From Geminicoccaceae bacterium (GTDB lineage Bacteria; Pseudomonadota; Alphaproteobacteria; Geminicoccales; Geminicoccaceae), in the NCBI GenBank assembly GCA_028285265.1, contig JANQPX010000030.1:761793-825792 (forward strand): a stretch of DNA of 64,000 bases. Direction: 5' to 3'. A model generated the notes under the pieces. The model did not search any database and was not told where the DNA came from. It saw only the letters and a list, made by a program, of their open reading frames with translations. A program made the position numbers and the translations under genes. This document shows positions 30,028-39,489 of the stretch, piece after piece. Positions within the stretch are counted from its first letter, which is position 1. Every line of letters begins with the position of its first letter.

Positions 30028-32202
30028 CTAAGCGACCTCTTCTGTCAGAGGGAAGGCTTTTGGTAGGAGGCGCGTGTTGAAGATCTCGGCGTTGATAGCG
30101 CTTGCAGGTATAGGCTTCGAGATCAAGAAGCCCTGAACGATGTCGCAATCGTGGTTCTGAAGGTAGTTGAGCTGTGCCGTGGTTTCGACGCCCTCGGCGA
30201 CCACTTTGAGATCGAGGTCATGGGTCATCGCGATCAAGGACTGGACGATCGCCCTGCTGCTTTGGGCGAATTCGACGTCCCGGACAAAGGAACGATCGAT
30301 TTTGATAATCGCGCCCGGGAAGGCTCGGAGATGGTTGAGCGACGAGTAGCCTGTGCCGAAGTCGTCGAGTGCGACACGAATGCCGAGTTCGGAAAATGAT
30401 GTAAGAAGACGGTAGGCTTCTGCTGGCTTCTGCAGGATGTCGCTCTCGGTGATCTCGATTTCGAGGAGACGCGGGTCTAAATCGTAACGGGCAAGGGTCC
30501 GACGGACGAATTCCAAAATACCTGCATTTTGAAATTGGCGTGCGGAGAAATTGACGGCGACATGAACCTCTGGATGTCCGGCATCGCGCCAGGCGGCGAG
30601 CTGGGCACAGGTCGTCTCGAGGACCCACTCCCCAATGGGAAGAATCAGGCTGCTTTCCTCGGCGAGTTCGATAAACTCGCCGGGAGCGACGAGACCGAGC
30701 TCAGGATGGTTCCAGCGGAGCAGCGCTTCGAAACCGATCAGACGGCCAGTGCTGAGATTGACTTGTGGCTGGAAGTAGAGCTCGAATTGTTGTTGGCGAA
30801 TCGCGCGACGAAGATTGCGTTCAAGCTCGATCCTATAGGCGGCACGGCGATGCATTTCCGGGGTGTAGAAATGGAAGCTGCCAGAGCGCTGACCCTTGCC
30901 GGCATACATGGCGGTGTCGGCACTCACGATGATCGAGTCGGCGCAATCGGCATCAGTGGGATAATGAGCGATGCCGATGCTAGCGCCGACATCGACGTCG
31001 CAACTGCCGATATTCACAGGTTTGCGCATCTCAGCAAGAATACGCTCGGCGGTATCGGCGAGTGTCGCTTTGTCGTCGACGTCGGTAATGACGATGGTGA
31101 ACTCATCTCCACCAAGACGGGCGACCAGGTCCGAGGGACGCACGCAGTCTTTCAGGCGGCTTGCGATGTCCCGTAGCAGCAAGTCACCGGCAGCATGACC
31201 GTAGGTGTCGTTGACCGCTTTGAAGCGGTTCAAATCAATGAGCATGAGGCCGACATGGCTCTTCTGCCGGTCGGCGATCGCGATGCTTCGGTCCAAGAAC
31301 TCGCGAAAGTGATAGCGGTTGGCGAGTCCCGTGAGTTGATCGATCTGGGCGAGTTCAGCGAGATGCCGCTCGGCTTTCCTGCGTTCTATCGCATAGCGAA
31401 TCGACCGTTCAAGAAGCGGCGCAGTGATCTCGCCTTTGACCAAATAGTCCGTTGCTCCCGCGCGCATCGCTTCGAGATCGATTTCACGATTGCCTTCGCC
31501 GGTGAGAACGATGAAGGGCATGCAACAGCCGAGATGTACGGCTTCACGCACCAGCTCTAGGCCGTTTCGAGCGCCTAAGCGATAGTCGACGATGGCAACG
31601 TCGTGCTGCCCTTCAAGGGCACGCTCCAGCGCAGGCTGCCAGGATGCAATCCACTCCATCTTGAGATGCCGGCCGAAGATGTCAGCTAGTAATGATTTCG
31701 TCAGGAAATAGTCATCCTCGTCGTCCTCAATCAGCAGGACGCGCATGTCTGTAGCTTGGGCCTGCCCTCCAGCCCCTGTCAGCATGCCGACGGAAGGTAG
31801 GTTTTGGCAAGCTTGATCAGTGCAGGTTGACGGGCTGCAAGCATAGCGCAGGACACGACCAAGGCGTTCGGCATCCAAGCCTGATTTGTCCAAGAAGTTC
31901 GCAGCGCCTGCGGCAAGCGCTTGCTGATCGACTCCTGAGTCCTCCGCACCCGTCAAGATGATCATTGGCAATGTGCAGCCGATCGCCTTTAACCGGCGCA
32001 CAAATTCGACGCCGGACTCGCTACCGATGCAAAAATCGACAAGGCAGGCCTGAACGTCAGCATCAAGCAGTGTCTTGAGCGCGGTGTCATAGTCGGAGGC
32101 GCGGATCAGGTTAACGTCGAGATCTTGGATTTCGACCATGAGCTCTTGGACCAGCGCATAGTCGTCGTCGTCGTCTTCGACGAGAAGGACAGTAAGCTTC
32201 AT
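30028..32202 (-). CDS. Dual-receiver (REC-REC) GGDEF-EAL protein
   Basis: Two receiver domains (CLVDFCIGSESG and AIVDYRLGARNG), RLGGDEFTIV, EALLRWNHPELGLVAPGEFI, DDFGTGYSSLNHLR. Start set at MKLTVLLVEDD. Confidence 0.94.
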   Translation of the reverse strand: MKLTVLLVEDDDDDYALVQELMVEIQDLDVNLIRASDYDTALKTLLDADVQACLVDFCIGSESGVEFVRRLKAIGCTLPMIILTGAEDSGVDQQALAAGAANFLDKSGLDAERLGRVLRYACSPSTCTDQACQNLPSVGMLTGAGGQAQATDMRVLLIEDDEDDYFLTKSLLADIFGRHLKMEWIASWQPALERALEGQHDVAIVDYRLGARNGLELVREAVHLGCCMPFIVLTGEGNREIDLEAMRAGATDYLVKGEITAPLLERSIRYAIERRKAERHLAELAQIDQLTGLANRYHFREFLDRSIAIADRQKSHVGLMLIDLNRFKAVNDTYGHAAGDLLLRDIASRLKDCVRPSDLVARLGGDEFTIVITDVDDKATLADTAERILAEMRKPVNIGSCDVDVGASIGIAHYPTDADCADSIIVSADTAMYAGKGQRSGSFHFYTPEMHRRAAYRIELERNLRRAIRQQQFELYFQPQVNLSTGRLIGFEALLRWNHPELGLVAPGEFIELAEESSLILPIGEWVLETTCAQLAAWRDAGHPEVHVAVNFSARQFQNAGILEFVRRTLARYDLDPRLLEIEITESDILQKPAEAYRLLTSFSELGIRVALDDFGTGYSSLNHLRAFPGAIIKIDRSFVRDVEFAQSSRAIVQSLIAMTHDLDLKVVAEGVETTAQLNYLQNHDCDIVQGFLISKPIPASAINAEIFNTRLLPKAFPLTEEVA

Positions 32203-32213
32203 CGGTTGACCGA

Positions 32214-32678
32214 TCACACCCGACGCGCCGAGCATTCCGGCGGTAAAGCGACGATTTGAATCCAGTATCGACAAATCACGCGCACGGCGTCGACCAATCC
32301 TTCAAAGCTCACAGGCTTGGTGATGAAGGAGCTGACGCCTAGACCATAGGTGCGAACGATGTCCTCCTCTGCAATTGAGGTAGTTAGGACAATGACCGGG
32401 ATGCGGCACAGCTCTGGATCTTCTTTGATCTCGCGCAGCGCTTCACGGCCGTCCTTTTTGGGCATATTGAGGTCAAGGAGAATGATGCCGGGATAAGCGG
32501 TGTCTTTGAGCTCAGCATAGGGGCCCTCTCTGCGGAGGTAAGCCATAAGCTGTTCGCCGTCCTCTACGAAGGTGATCTTATTGGCGATGCGGTTTTCAAC
32601 AAACGCCTCTTCGATCATCATTCGATCATCGGGATCGTCGTCGGCGACGAGGATAGAGATCGGCCGTTCCGTCATCAT
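32214..32678 (-). CDS. Single-domain response regulator (Rcp1-like)
   Basis: SILVADDDPDDRMMIEEAF, GIILLDLNMPKKDGREALREIK. Confidence 0.94.
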   Translation of the reverse strand: MMTERPISILVADDDPDDRMMIEEAFVENRIANKITFVEDGEQLMAYLRREGPYAELKDTAYPGIILLDLNMPKKDGREALREIKEDPELCRIPVIVLTTSIAEEDIVRTYGLGVSSFITKPVSFEGLVDAVRVICRYWIQIVALPPECSARRV

Positions 32679-34732
32679 CAGGCTCCCGCCGTATCAGTTC
32701 GTGCGTGCCGGATCGGCAGTTCGATGGTGAAGCTGCTGCCCTCACCTGAAACGCTTTTGACGTCGATCAGGCCATGATGCCGTTCAACGATCTTTCGACA
32801 GGTCGCGAGCCCGATCCCTGTGCCTTCAAATTCGGCGCGGCTGTGAAGGCGTTGGAAGATACCGAAGATGCGGTCGGCATACTTCATGTCGAAACCGATT
32901 CCATTGTCGGAGACTTCGATTTGGCAGCAGCGTTGTTTGACATGTTGCCCGAGATCGACCATCTCAGCCCGGATCTGAACCTTTGGCGATTGGTCTGGGT
33001 TATGAAACTTCAAGGCGTTGGAGACGAGATTTTGAAAGAGCTGGTGCATCTGTGTGCGATCAGCGTCGACGACGGGGAGAGGCGCGACCGTAACCTCTCC
33101 TTCAACTTCCTCGATCCTCACTTCCAGATCGGAGACAACGTCCTCTAGAACCTCGTTCAGATCGATCGGTTGGAAAGGTTTGCCTTTGGTGGTGACGCGA
33201 GAGTAGTCGAGGAGGTCATTGATCAGGGCACGCATTCGGACAACAGAATTCTGCATCCGATCGATATACATCTTACCGTCATCACCGAGCTCTGGCTCGT
33301 ATTTGCGCTTCAGACGATCGCCAAAGGCCTCGACCTTTCGCAAGGGTTCTTGAAGATCATGGGACGCAATGGAGGCGAAGGCTTCCAGCTCGCGATTGCT
33401 CCGAGCGAGCGCCGCCTCGCGATCTTTGAGTTCGGTGATGTCGGTATGCAGTACCACCACACCACCGTCGCCCGTGCGGTGTTCATTGATCAGAATCCAG
33501 CGGCCATTTGGCAGGCGCCGCTGGAGCACATGACCGGAAAGATGGTGCTGCTCCATGCGCTCAAAGGCGTGCTGATCGAAGGTTTTGTCGTCTGGTACTG
33601 GGTCGATGCCTACTTTAATTTCAGCACGAAGCAGGTTCTCATAGCTCGTGCCATACGCAATGGTATCGCCAAGTTCAGGGTAGAGCTCGAGAAAACGACT
33701 GTTCCAGGTGACCAACCGGTCATTCGAATCGAAGAGGGCAAAGGCTTGCGGTATGCTTTCAATAATCGCGTCTCGTGTCCGCGTGCTTGCCGCGGCGGCT
33801 TCGATTTCCGCTTCCTTGATCCGCGTTTGATCGAGGATGACACCGTTCCATACGACCGACCCGTCAGCTTCGCGGTGGGGCCTTGCGATGGCATGGGTGA
33901 ACTTTCGGGTTCCATCGCGCGTAATGATCGTCGCCTCAACGTCCCAAAGCTGAAGCGCGCGCGATGCCGACAATAGACGGTCGCGAAAGGTGGCGTAGTA
34001 GTCAGGCCCGTGGCAGTCGAACAGGGCTTGCGGATCAGAAAGGATCTCTTCGGGCGACACGCCAAACAGATCTTCAGCGGCTTCACTGATGTAAGTGTAG
34101 CCGATGTCGCCGTTCGGCCGGACGACACGTTGATAGACAACCCCTGGAATGTTCTTGGCGAGCGCCGAGAAACGCTCTTTGGCGGAAAGAAGCGCACGGG
34201 TTCGTCTCGTGGAGTCGATCGCGTAGCTGGTGAGAAGCTTGAGACTGTTCAGTGCCTTGGGATCAACCACCGGGAGCACGCCTGGCGACGATTCGACAAC
34301 GATGAGATCGCCCAGCGGTTCACCCGCGTGGTTATGGACACGGTGCTGTCCGCCCAGATTGAGCTGGGTTTGCTCTAAGCAGGCACTGATCGCCTTGGGA
34401 TCACCGGCAGCGCTGCTTTCCAGGAGCTCCTGAAGGACCAATCCCAGGGATGAGGATGTTGAGGCGCCGGACCAGATACCGCCATCGTCAGGATCAAGAG
34501 CGACGATCAAGCAAGCAGCCCCCCCATAAAGGCTGCTCAGGGCGACAGCGATGACTTTGAGGCATTCAGCAAGCTCGGCATCACGAGCAATCAAGCTGAG
34601 AACCTGGTCATGGGTATCGAGCAAGCAACCGACAACGGTCGCGCCATCCATGTCCAGATTGGCCGGCACATCCGTTTCGGCATGAGGTTCGTTTTGGGCC
34701 AGCGCGACGTCCATTAGCAATCCCATGACCAA
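32678..34732 (-). CDS. Soluble PAS-PAS histidine kinase with possible N-terminal GAF-like region
   Basis: Two PAS regions, H-box FASIASHDLQEPLRKVEAFGDRL, N-box FQNLVSNALKFHNP, GTGIGLATCRKIVERH. Confidence 0.9.
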   Translation of the reverse strand: MVMGLLMDVALAQNEPHAETDVPANLDMDGATVVGCLLDTHDQVLSLIARDAELAECLKVIAVALSSLYGGAACLIVALDPDDGGIWSGASTSSSLGLVLQELLESSAAGDPKAISACLEQTQLNLGGQHRVHNHAGEPLGDLIVVESSPGVLPVVDPKALNSLKLLTSYAIDSTRRTRALLSAKERFSALAKNIPGVVYQRVVRPNGDIGYTYISEAAEDLFGVSPEEILSDPQALFDCHGPDYYATFRDRLLSASRALQLWDVEATIITRDGTRKFTHAIARPHREADGSVVWNGVILDQTRIKEAEIEAAAASTRTRDAIIESIPQAFALFDSNDRLVTWNSRFLELYPELGDTIAYGTSYENLLRAEIKVGIDPVPDDKTFDQHAFERMEQHHLSGHVLQRRLPNGRWILINEHRTGDGGVVVLHTDITELKDREAALARSNRELEAFASIASHDLQEPLRKVEAFGDRLKRKYEPELGDDGKMYIDRMQNSVVRMRALINDLLDYSRVTTKGKPFQPIDLNEVLEDVVSDLEVRIEEVEGEVTVAPLPVVDADRTQMHQLFQNLVSNALKFHNPDQSPKVQIRAEMVDLGQHVKQRCCQIEVSDNGIGFDMKYADRIFGIFQRLHSRAEFEGTGIGLATCRKIVERHHGLIDVKSVSGEGSSFTIELPIRHARTDTAGA

Positions 34733-34851
34733 GTCGTGGCTTTCAAGGTCGCTCGGCAGGCGTTGCCGATCGCGAAGCCGATGAGCTCTCTTCTTGCAAG
34801 GCCCGCGGCTTATGGTGATGAATATTCGAACGAAAGTTTTAAAATTAAGTT

Positions 34852-34880
34852 AGACGAAGTCATTCATTCGTCTGTTTTTT
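34852..34880 (+). terminator. Terminator-like hairpin in the divergent intergenic region
   Basis: AGACGAA-GTCATTCA-TTCGTCT followed by G-TTTTTT (34875-34880). Confidence 0.5.
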
Positions 34881-35115
34881 GAATAACTTTGTAAAAATTT
34901 TACTAGAAAGGGCAAACATCTAATATTTATTTCTTTAACAAGCGTTATCCAAATTTTAGCGCATTCTTAACTTGCTGACTGGTAATGATGCGAGCCGAGG
35001 GACTGAGATTGTCCCGAGTCGCTTGTGATCGTCTTGTGTCTTTAAGAACGCCAAGACTTGGCTCGCGAATTGTCGCTACAGCTACCCAGTTGATCATGAC
35101 GTAGGTGATTGAGTC

Positions 35116-36336
35116 ATGGAATTACTAGAAACGCGTCGCGAAGCGCCCGAGGCCCTAATGGGGGCCGAACAGGATCGTGTCGTGCGGCGGCAGACCCGTG
35201 TGGCTGAGCTTCAAGAGCAGGTTGCCCGACTTGCCGAAACGATGCGGATCGCGGTGGTGTTTGGTGGCAATAAGCACGTCCCTGGCGCTGTCATCAATCC
35301 GACCTTCAATCCACGTCATTGGAAAAGCTATGAAGCGGTCGCAGAAGATATTGCGGCTGCCCTTCGTCGTATCGGATTTCGCTATGTCATTACGATTCCC
35401 GATGACATGAGCTTAGGTCACCAGCTTCGTCGCCATCAAATCCACTTTGCTTGGCTTAATACCGGCGGCGTCCAAGGACTGGGGTCCGTCAGCCATGCGG
35501 CGGCGATGCTTGAAATGTTCGGCATTCCGTATGTCGGTCATAGTCCACTCAGCGCTGCGACCATGGACAATAAACAGGTCATGAAGCGGGATCTGATGAT
35601 TGCCGGGGTTCCCACGGCACCGTTTATGGTGTGGCAGCCCAACAGGGGGCCTTTAACTCCGGGGCAAAATCCCCGCCTTGAGAAGGCGTTCGGTGCTTAT
35701 GACGGGCCTTTCATCGTTAAGCCAATTTCTGGCCGGGCGTCGCGCTTCGTCGTCGCTGTTGACCACGCCGATGGCTTAGCGGCGACAGCTGAGGGCATAT
35801 ATAACGCAACCCAAAATCCGGTTCTTATCGAGAGTTATCTGTCCGGCCGCGAGTTTTGTGTTGCTGTCTGCGGTGAGGTGATTGCGCGTCAGGGGCAGCT
35901 TGAACGGCTTGGGCATCCCTTTGCTTTCGCTGTCATCGAGCGCGTGCTCGATCAGGATGAGCGTGTGTTTACGTCCATGGACCATCGTCCGATCACCACC
36001 GACAGAGTCCGCTGTCTCGACCGTAAGCGCGAGTCGGATCTCTACGATAAGCTGGTAACGATGGCTCGCAGTATCTACGAGGAATTTGAGCTTGAAACAC
36101 TTATCCGGCTCGATGTGCGTGCCGACGATAAGGGCGATCTTTATGTCCTTGAGGCCAACCCGAAGCCGGATCTTGCCGCAGCGGCGGAGAATCGAACAAG
36201 CATCGTCGGTGCTGGTCTAAAAAACGAAGGCATGAGCTACGACGATCTCATCCTCTCCCTGATTGCCGATCGTATCGATGTGCTGTTCAGCCAGCGCCGC
36301 GCGGTGGTCAGTCATCTCGATTCTTTGTTGAACTAG
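35116..36336 (+). CDS. D-alanine--D-alanine ligase-like ATP-grasp protein
   Basis: MRIAVVFGG N-terminus-like, GIPYVGHSPLSAATMDNKQVMKRDLMIAGVPTAPF, LIRLDVRADDKGDLYVLEANPKPDL. Confidence 0.83.
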   Translation: MELLETRREAPEALMGAEQDRVVRRQTRVAELQEQVARLAETMRIAVVFGGNKHVPGAVINPTFNPRHWKSYEAVAEDIAAALRRIGFRYVITIPDDMSLGHQLRRHQIHFAWLNTGGVQGLGSVSHAAAMLEMFGIPYVGHSPLSAATMDNKQVMKRDLMIAGVPTAPFMVWQPNRGPLTPGQNPRLEKAFGAYDGPFIVKPISGRASRFVVAVDHADGLAATAEGIYNATQNPVLIESYLSGREFCVAVCGEVIARQGQLERLGHPFAFAVIERVLDQDERVFTSMDHRPITTDRVRCLDRKRESDLYDKLVTMARSIYEEFELETLIRLDVRADDKGDLYVLEANPKPDLAAAAENRTSIVGAGLKNEGMSYDDLILSLIADRIDVLFSQRRAVVSHLDSLLN

Positions 36337-36371
36337 CCATGGTCTTGTCTTTCGCATGTTGACGACACGAC

Positions 36372-39300
36372 ATGGTTGAGGGCGGCTCGCTTCGTCGGCG
36401 ATTGATCGACGGCGTCACCATGACGCTCGTCGCCGGCCTTTCCTTTGTTCTTCTGATTTATGTCGGGTTCGGCGAGGCTAATCGAAGCTACGAGCAGTTT
36501 TACGTCGGCAAGCTGACGGCGCAAGCTAAGGTCTTGGTCAACGCAATTGAGGGGTTTTTGAAGCGTGACCTGCCGTTAGATCAATATGTTGGCTTTCGCC
36601 CGCGAGCGGAACGACTCTTAAACTCTGATAGAACTGTGGCAACGATCGCTGTCTTCGACAGCAATAACCGTTTGGTTTTCACCAGCGGTGATTCAGCAAT
36701 CGGTCTCTTGCCTGAGTCTCAGGCGAATGATGCCATGGTCCAGGAGGAGTTGAGCGTCCGTAGCGACAGCGCCATCCTCCAAGTCGTTCTGCCGCTTAAA
36801 AACAACCGCGAGATCGTAGGCAGCATCGCGATTGCTATGCCACATGATCTGATCTCCCAGCAGGTAGAAGAGCGGTTCCTTACCTTGATTCCCATCGGAT
36901 TGGGACTGTCCATCGCATTTGGGTTCTTTGTGAGTGGTGCAAGTGGTTGGCTTGTGCGCCAGCGATGGCCGGTTCTTCAGATGGCCTATGCCGGGCTCTT
37001 TCTCCTCGTTGCCGCTTTGGTCATTGGCAATCTTGTGTCGCTATATGCCAAAGGCACGCAGATCAAGACCAAGGCTCTCGCCGATTCGCTCGGCCAACGG
37101 ATGACCGAAGTGGTCGGATTCAATCTGGATATCGAACAGATCCCTGGCCTGGACCGAGCTTTTTCGGAATATCGACGGCTCAACCCGGACATTGCTGCCG
37201 CAGCGTTAGTCATCGACGACACGATACTCATCCACACCGATTCGTTCATGGTTGGTCGGTCATGGGAAAGTGATCGCGGCGTCTATGAATATTTGGTCAA
37301 TATCAGCCCGAGCGGCAGTGAGCGCCGAGTCAATATCGCGGTTACTCTTCCGCAGGAAATCGTCTATCGACAGACACTGCGCAGTGTTAAGAATTTCGCT
37401 GCATTGTTTATTGCGTCGGCCTTTCTGGCCAGTCTCTTTCTTCAATTGGCTGGATCGGTCAACCAACGGGATGGACCCAAGCGTAAACGACCAGATGACG
37501 TCGAGGCAGCCGATACAACTGCCGTCGATGACGAGCAATGCTTGAAACTGGTGAAGCCAGTGTTCTACGTCACGATGTGCGTAGAGCATTTGTCGTATGC
37601 GTTTCTTGCCAGCTATATCGCTGAACTTATTGGTGCGTCCGGCCTCTCCGGCGGTCTGACATCGGCGATATTTGCCGTCTATTATCTCGGGTTTGCGCTA
37701 ACCCTGGTGCCAGCCGGGCATCTTGCGCAACAATTTAGCCCGAAGCCTTTGATGGTCTGCGGGCTTTTCCTTTCTGCCGGTTCCTTCCTACTCTTGATGG
37801 CGGGCGATATCGGGCTCCTCATCGTTGCGCGCGCCGCGGCCGGCATCGGTCAGGCGATGCTCTTTATCGGTGTTCAATCGTTTATCCTCAGCGTTGCTGC
37901 TCCGGAGCGAAAGACGCAAGGCGCCGCCATCATTGTCTATGGTTTTCAGGGCGGCATGATTTCCGGCATGGCGATTGGCTCATTGCTCGTTGGTTATATC
38001 GGAGCAGAAGGAGTCTTTGCCGTCGGCGCGGTCACAACCTCGCTAACGCTGGTCTATGCTGCCTTTCTCGTGCCGACCATCGCTAAGGCGTCGCCTGTCG
38101 AACCGGTGGGTTTTGTTGGTAGCGTCAAGACCCTCGGCCGGAATGTGGCCATGGCTGCAGGGAATTGGCAGCTTTTGCAGGCAATCGCGTTGATCGGCAT
38201 TCCTGCGAAAGCGGTCCTGACGGGCATTGTCGTTTTTGCCATTCCGCTCCTTATGAGCCAAGAAGGTTATCGCCAAGAGGATATCGGGCAAATCCTGATG
38301 CTGTATGCCGCGGCGGTGGTCGTCGCGAATGAAATGATCTCCCGCTGGGTCGATCGTACCGGAAAGTCGCAGCAGGTTCTCCTTTTTGGCGCGCTGCTAA
38401 GTGGCTTTGGACTTTGGCTGATCGGGTATCTGGGGCTCGGCTGGCTCGAGCATGTTCCCTACGGCGGGTCCGTCGAGGTGATCAGCATCATCATCGGCGT
38501 GATTGTCCTTGGCCTCGCTCATGGTCTGATCAATGCTCCAATCGTAAGTCACGTTGCCGGTCTGCCGGTCGGTGAGCAAATTGGTGTGGGTGCGCTGACG
38601 GCTACCTATCGGTTCTTGGAACGCATTGGCCATGTCGCAGGACCGTTGCTGGTGGGGCAGATGTTCCTGCTGATTGGCGAGGACGCCATGGTTCTTGCCT
38701 GGTCCGGCGGCGCTATCGCAGTCTTCGGGCTCATCTATTTCTTATTTGGCCGGGGCACAGCGACCAAGCCCAAGCCCAAGCGACAAAAGCCGGTTGCCGT
38801 GACGTATCGCGATCACATCGACGACTTCATCGGCCTTCAACTTGATCGTCAGCATCAGGCGATCATGTTGACGCTTTCATCCGCCAATCCGTCGGTTGAT
38901 GCCGATCCAGCCCAGGCTGTCTTACTTCAACATATGTTCGCCAAGGGCTCGGACGTCGGTAGGGCTGAGCTAGCCGCCTATCATGCCATCACGTCGGATG
39001 CCTTGGATGTATCGGCGGTCATTGCCAACCGCCGTCGCGCGTTGCGCTTCAAGAACTTTCTTGATGATGTCCATGGCGAGGTGCCGACTGAGCAGCCCCT
39101 GCTTGCAATCGTTTATTCGCCGAGGCTCGATCCCAGCCGCTCAGATCTCGCAAGTTGGCTCAGCCGCCGACCCGGCAGCCGATTGGTGATCATGAAGGAT
39201 ATCGACGCTTGGTTGGACCAGATGAGGGGTTGGCTCGCTCTGCTCAATTTGGACGCGAGCCTAGGTGATCAGCGCCAAGGTGCAGAAGCGCTGATGGCCG

Positions 39301-39440
39301 AGCTGAAAGCCCATTTGGACCAGGGTGGTGGGGAGCTCGCGTGGATTGGAAAGATCAGGCTAGGCGATACTGATAGGCTTCAGGAATCCAGGGAAGTCGA
39401 GCCTGCCGCTAAGCCTAACCTTCGAGCCGTCGGCGAATGA
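36372..39440 (+). CDS. Fusion protein: N-terminal membrane sensor region (two Cache-like extracytoplasmic segments), MFS transporter core and C-terminal cytosolic domain
   Basis: 1022 aa. TM plus extracytoplasmic segments (VATIAVFDSNNRLVFTSGDSAIG; IAAAALVIDDTILIHTDSFMVGRSW), then MFS core (LSYAFLASYIAELIGASGLSGGLTSAIFAVYYLGFALTLVPAGHLAQQFSPKPLM), then about 200 soluble residues. Confidence 0.78.
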   Translation: MVEGGSLRRRLIDGVTMTLVAGLSFVLLIYVGFGEANRSYEQFYVGKLTAQAKVLVNAIEGFLKRDLPLDQYVGFRPRAERLLNSDRTVATIAVFDSNNRLVFTSGDSAIGLLPESQANDAMVQEELSVRSDSAILQVVLPLKNNREIVGSIAIAMPHDLISQQVEERFLTLIPIGLGLSIAFGFFVSGASGWLVRQRWPVLQMAYAGLFLLVAALVIGNLVSLYAKGTQIKTKALADSLGQRMTEVVGFNLDIEQIPGLDRAFSEYRRLNPDIAAAALVIDDTILIHTDSFMVGRSWESDRGVYEYLVNISPSGSERRVNIAVTLPQEIVYRQTLRSVKNFAALFIASAFLASLFLQLAGSVNQRDGPKRKRPDDVEAADTTAVDDEQCLKLVKPVFYVTMCVEHLSYAFLASYIAELIGASGLSGGLTSAIFAVYYLGFALTLVPAGHLAQQFSPKPLMVCGLFLSAGSFLLLMAGDIGLLIVARAAAGIGQAMLFIGVQSFILSVAAPERKTQGAAIIVYGFQGGMISGMAIGSLLVGYIGAEGVFAVGAVTTSLTLVYAAFLVPTIAKASPVEPVGFVGSVKTLGRNVAMAAGNWQLLQAIALIGIPAKAVLTGIVVFAIPLLMSQEGYRQEDIGQILMLYAAAVVVANEMISRWVDRTGKSQQVLLFGALLSGFGLWLIGYLGLGWLEHVPYGGSVEVISIIIGVIVLGLAHGLINAPIVSHVAGLPVGEQIGVGALTATYRFLERIGHVAGPLLVGQMFLLIGEDAMVLAWSGGAIAVFGLIYFLFGRGTATKPKPKRQKPVAVTYRDHIDDFIGLQLDRQHQAIMLTLSSANPSVDADPAQAVLLQHMFAKGSDVGRAELAAYHAITSDALDVSAVIANRRRALRFKNFLDDVHGEVPTEQPLLAIVYSPRLDPSRSDLASWLSRRPGSRLVIMKDIDAWLDQMRGWLALLNLDASLGDQRQGAEALMAELKAHLDQGGGELAWIGKIRLGDTDRLQESREVEPAAKPNLRAVGE

Positions 39441-39489
39441 AGCCGGCTGTGATCAATGGCGTTTATCATCGCAAAGGAGATGTTTGCCT

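Noticed and set aside
29768-30031. 87-aa ORF MVRTAGLEPARAIALQILSLVCLPVPS
   Set aside because: Translation across tRNA-Leu on the wrong strand; spurious.
35116-36336. Housekeeping Ddl of peptidoglycan synthesis
   Set aside because: Not near mur/fts genes and carries an N-terminal extension; a generic ATP-grasp ligase call is safer.
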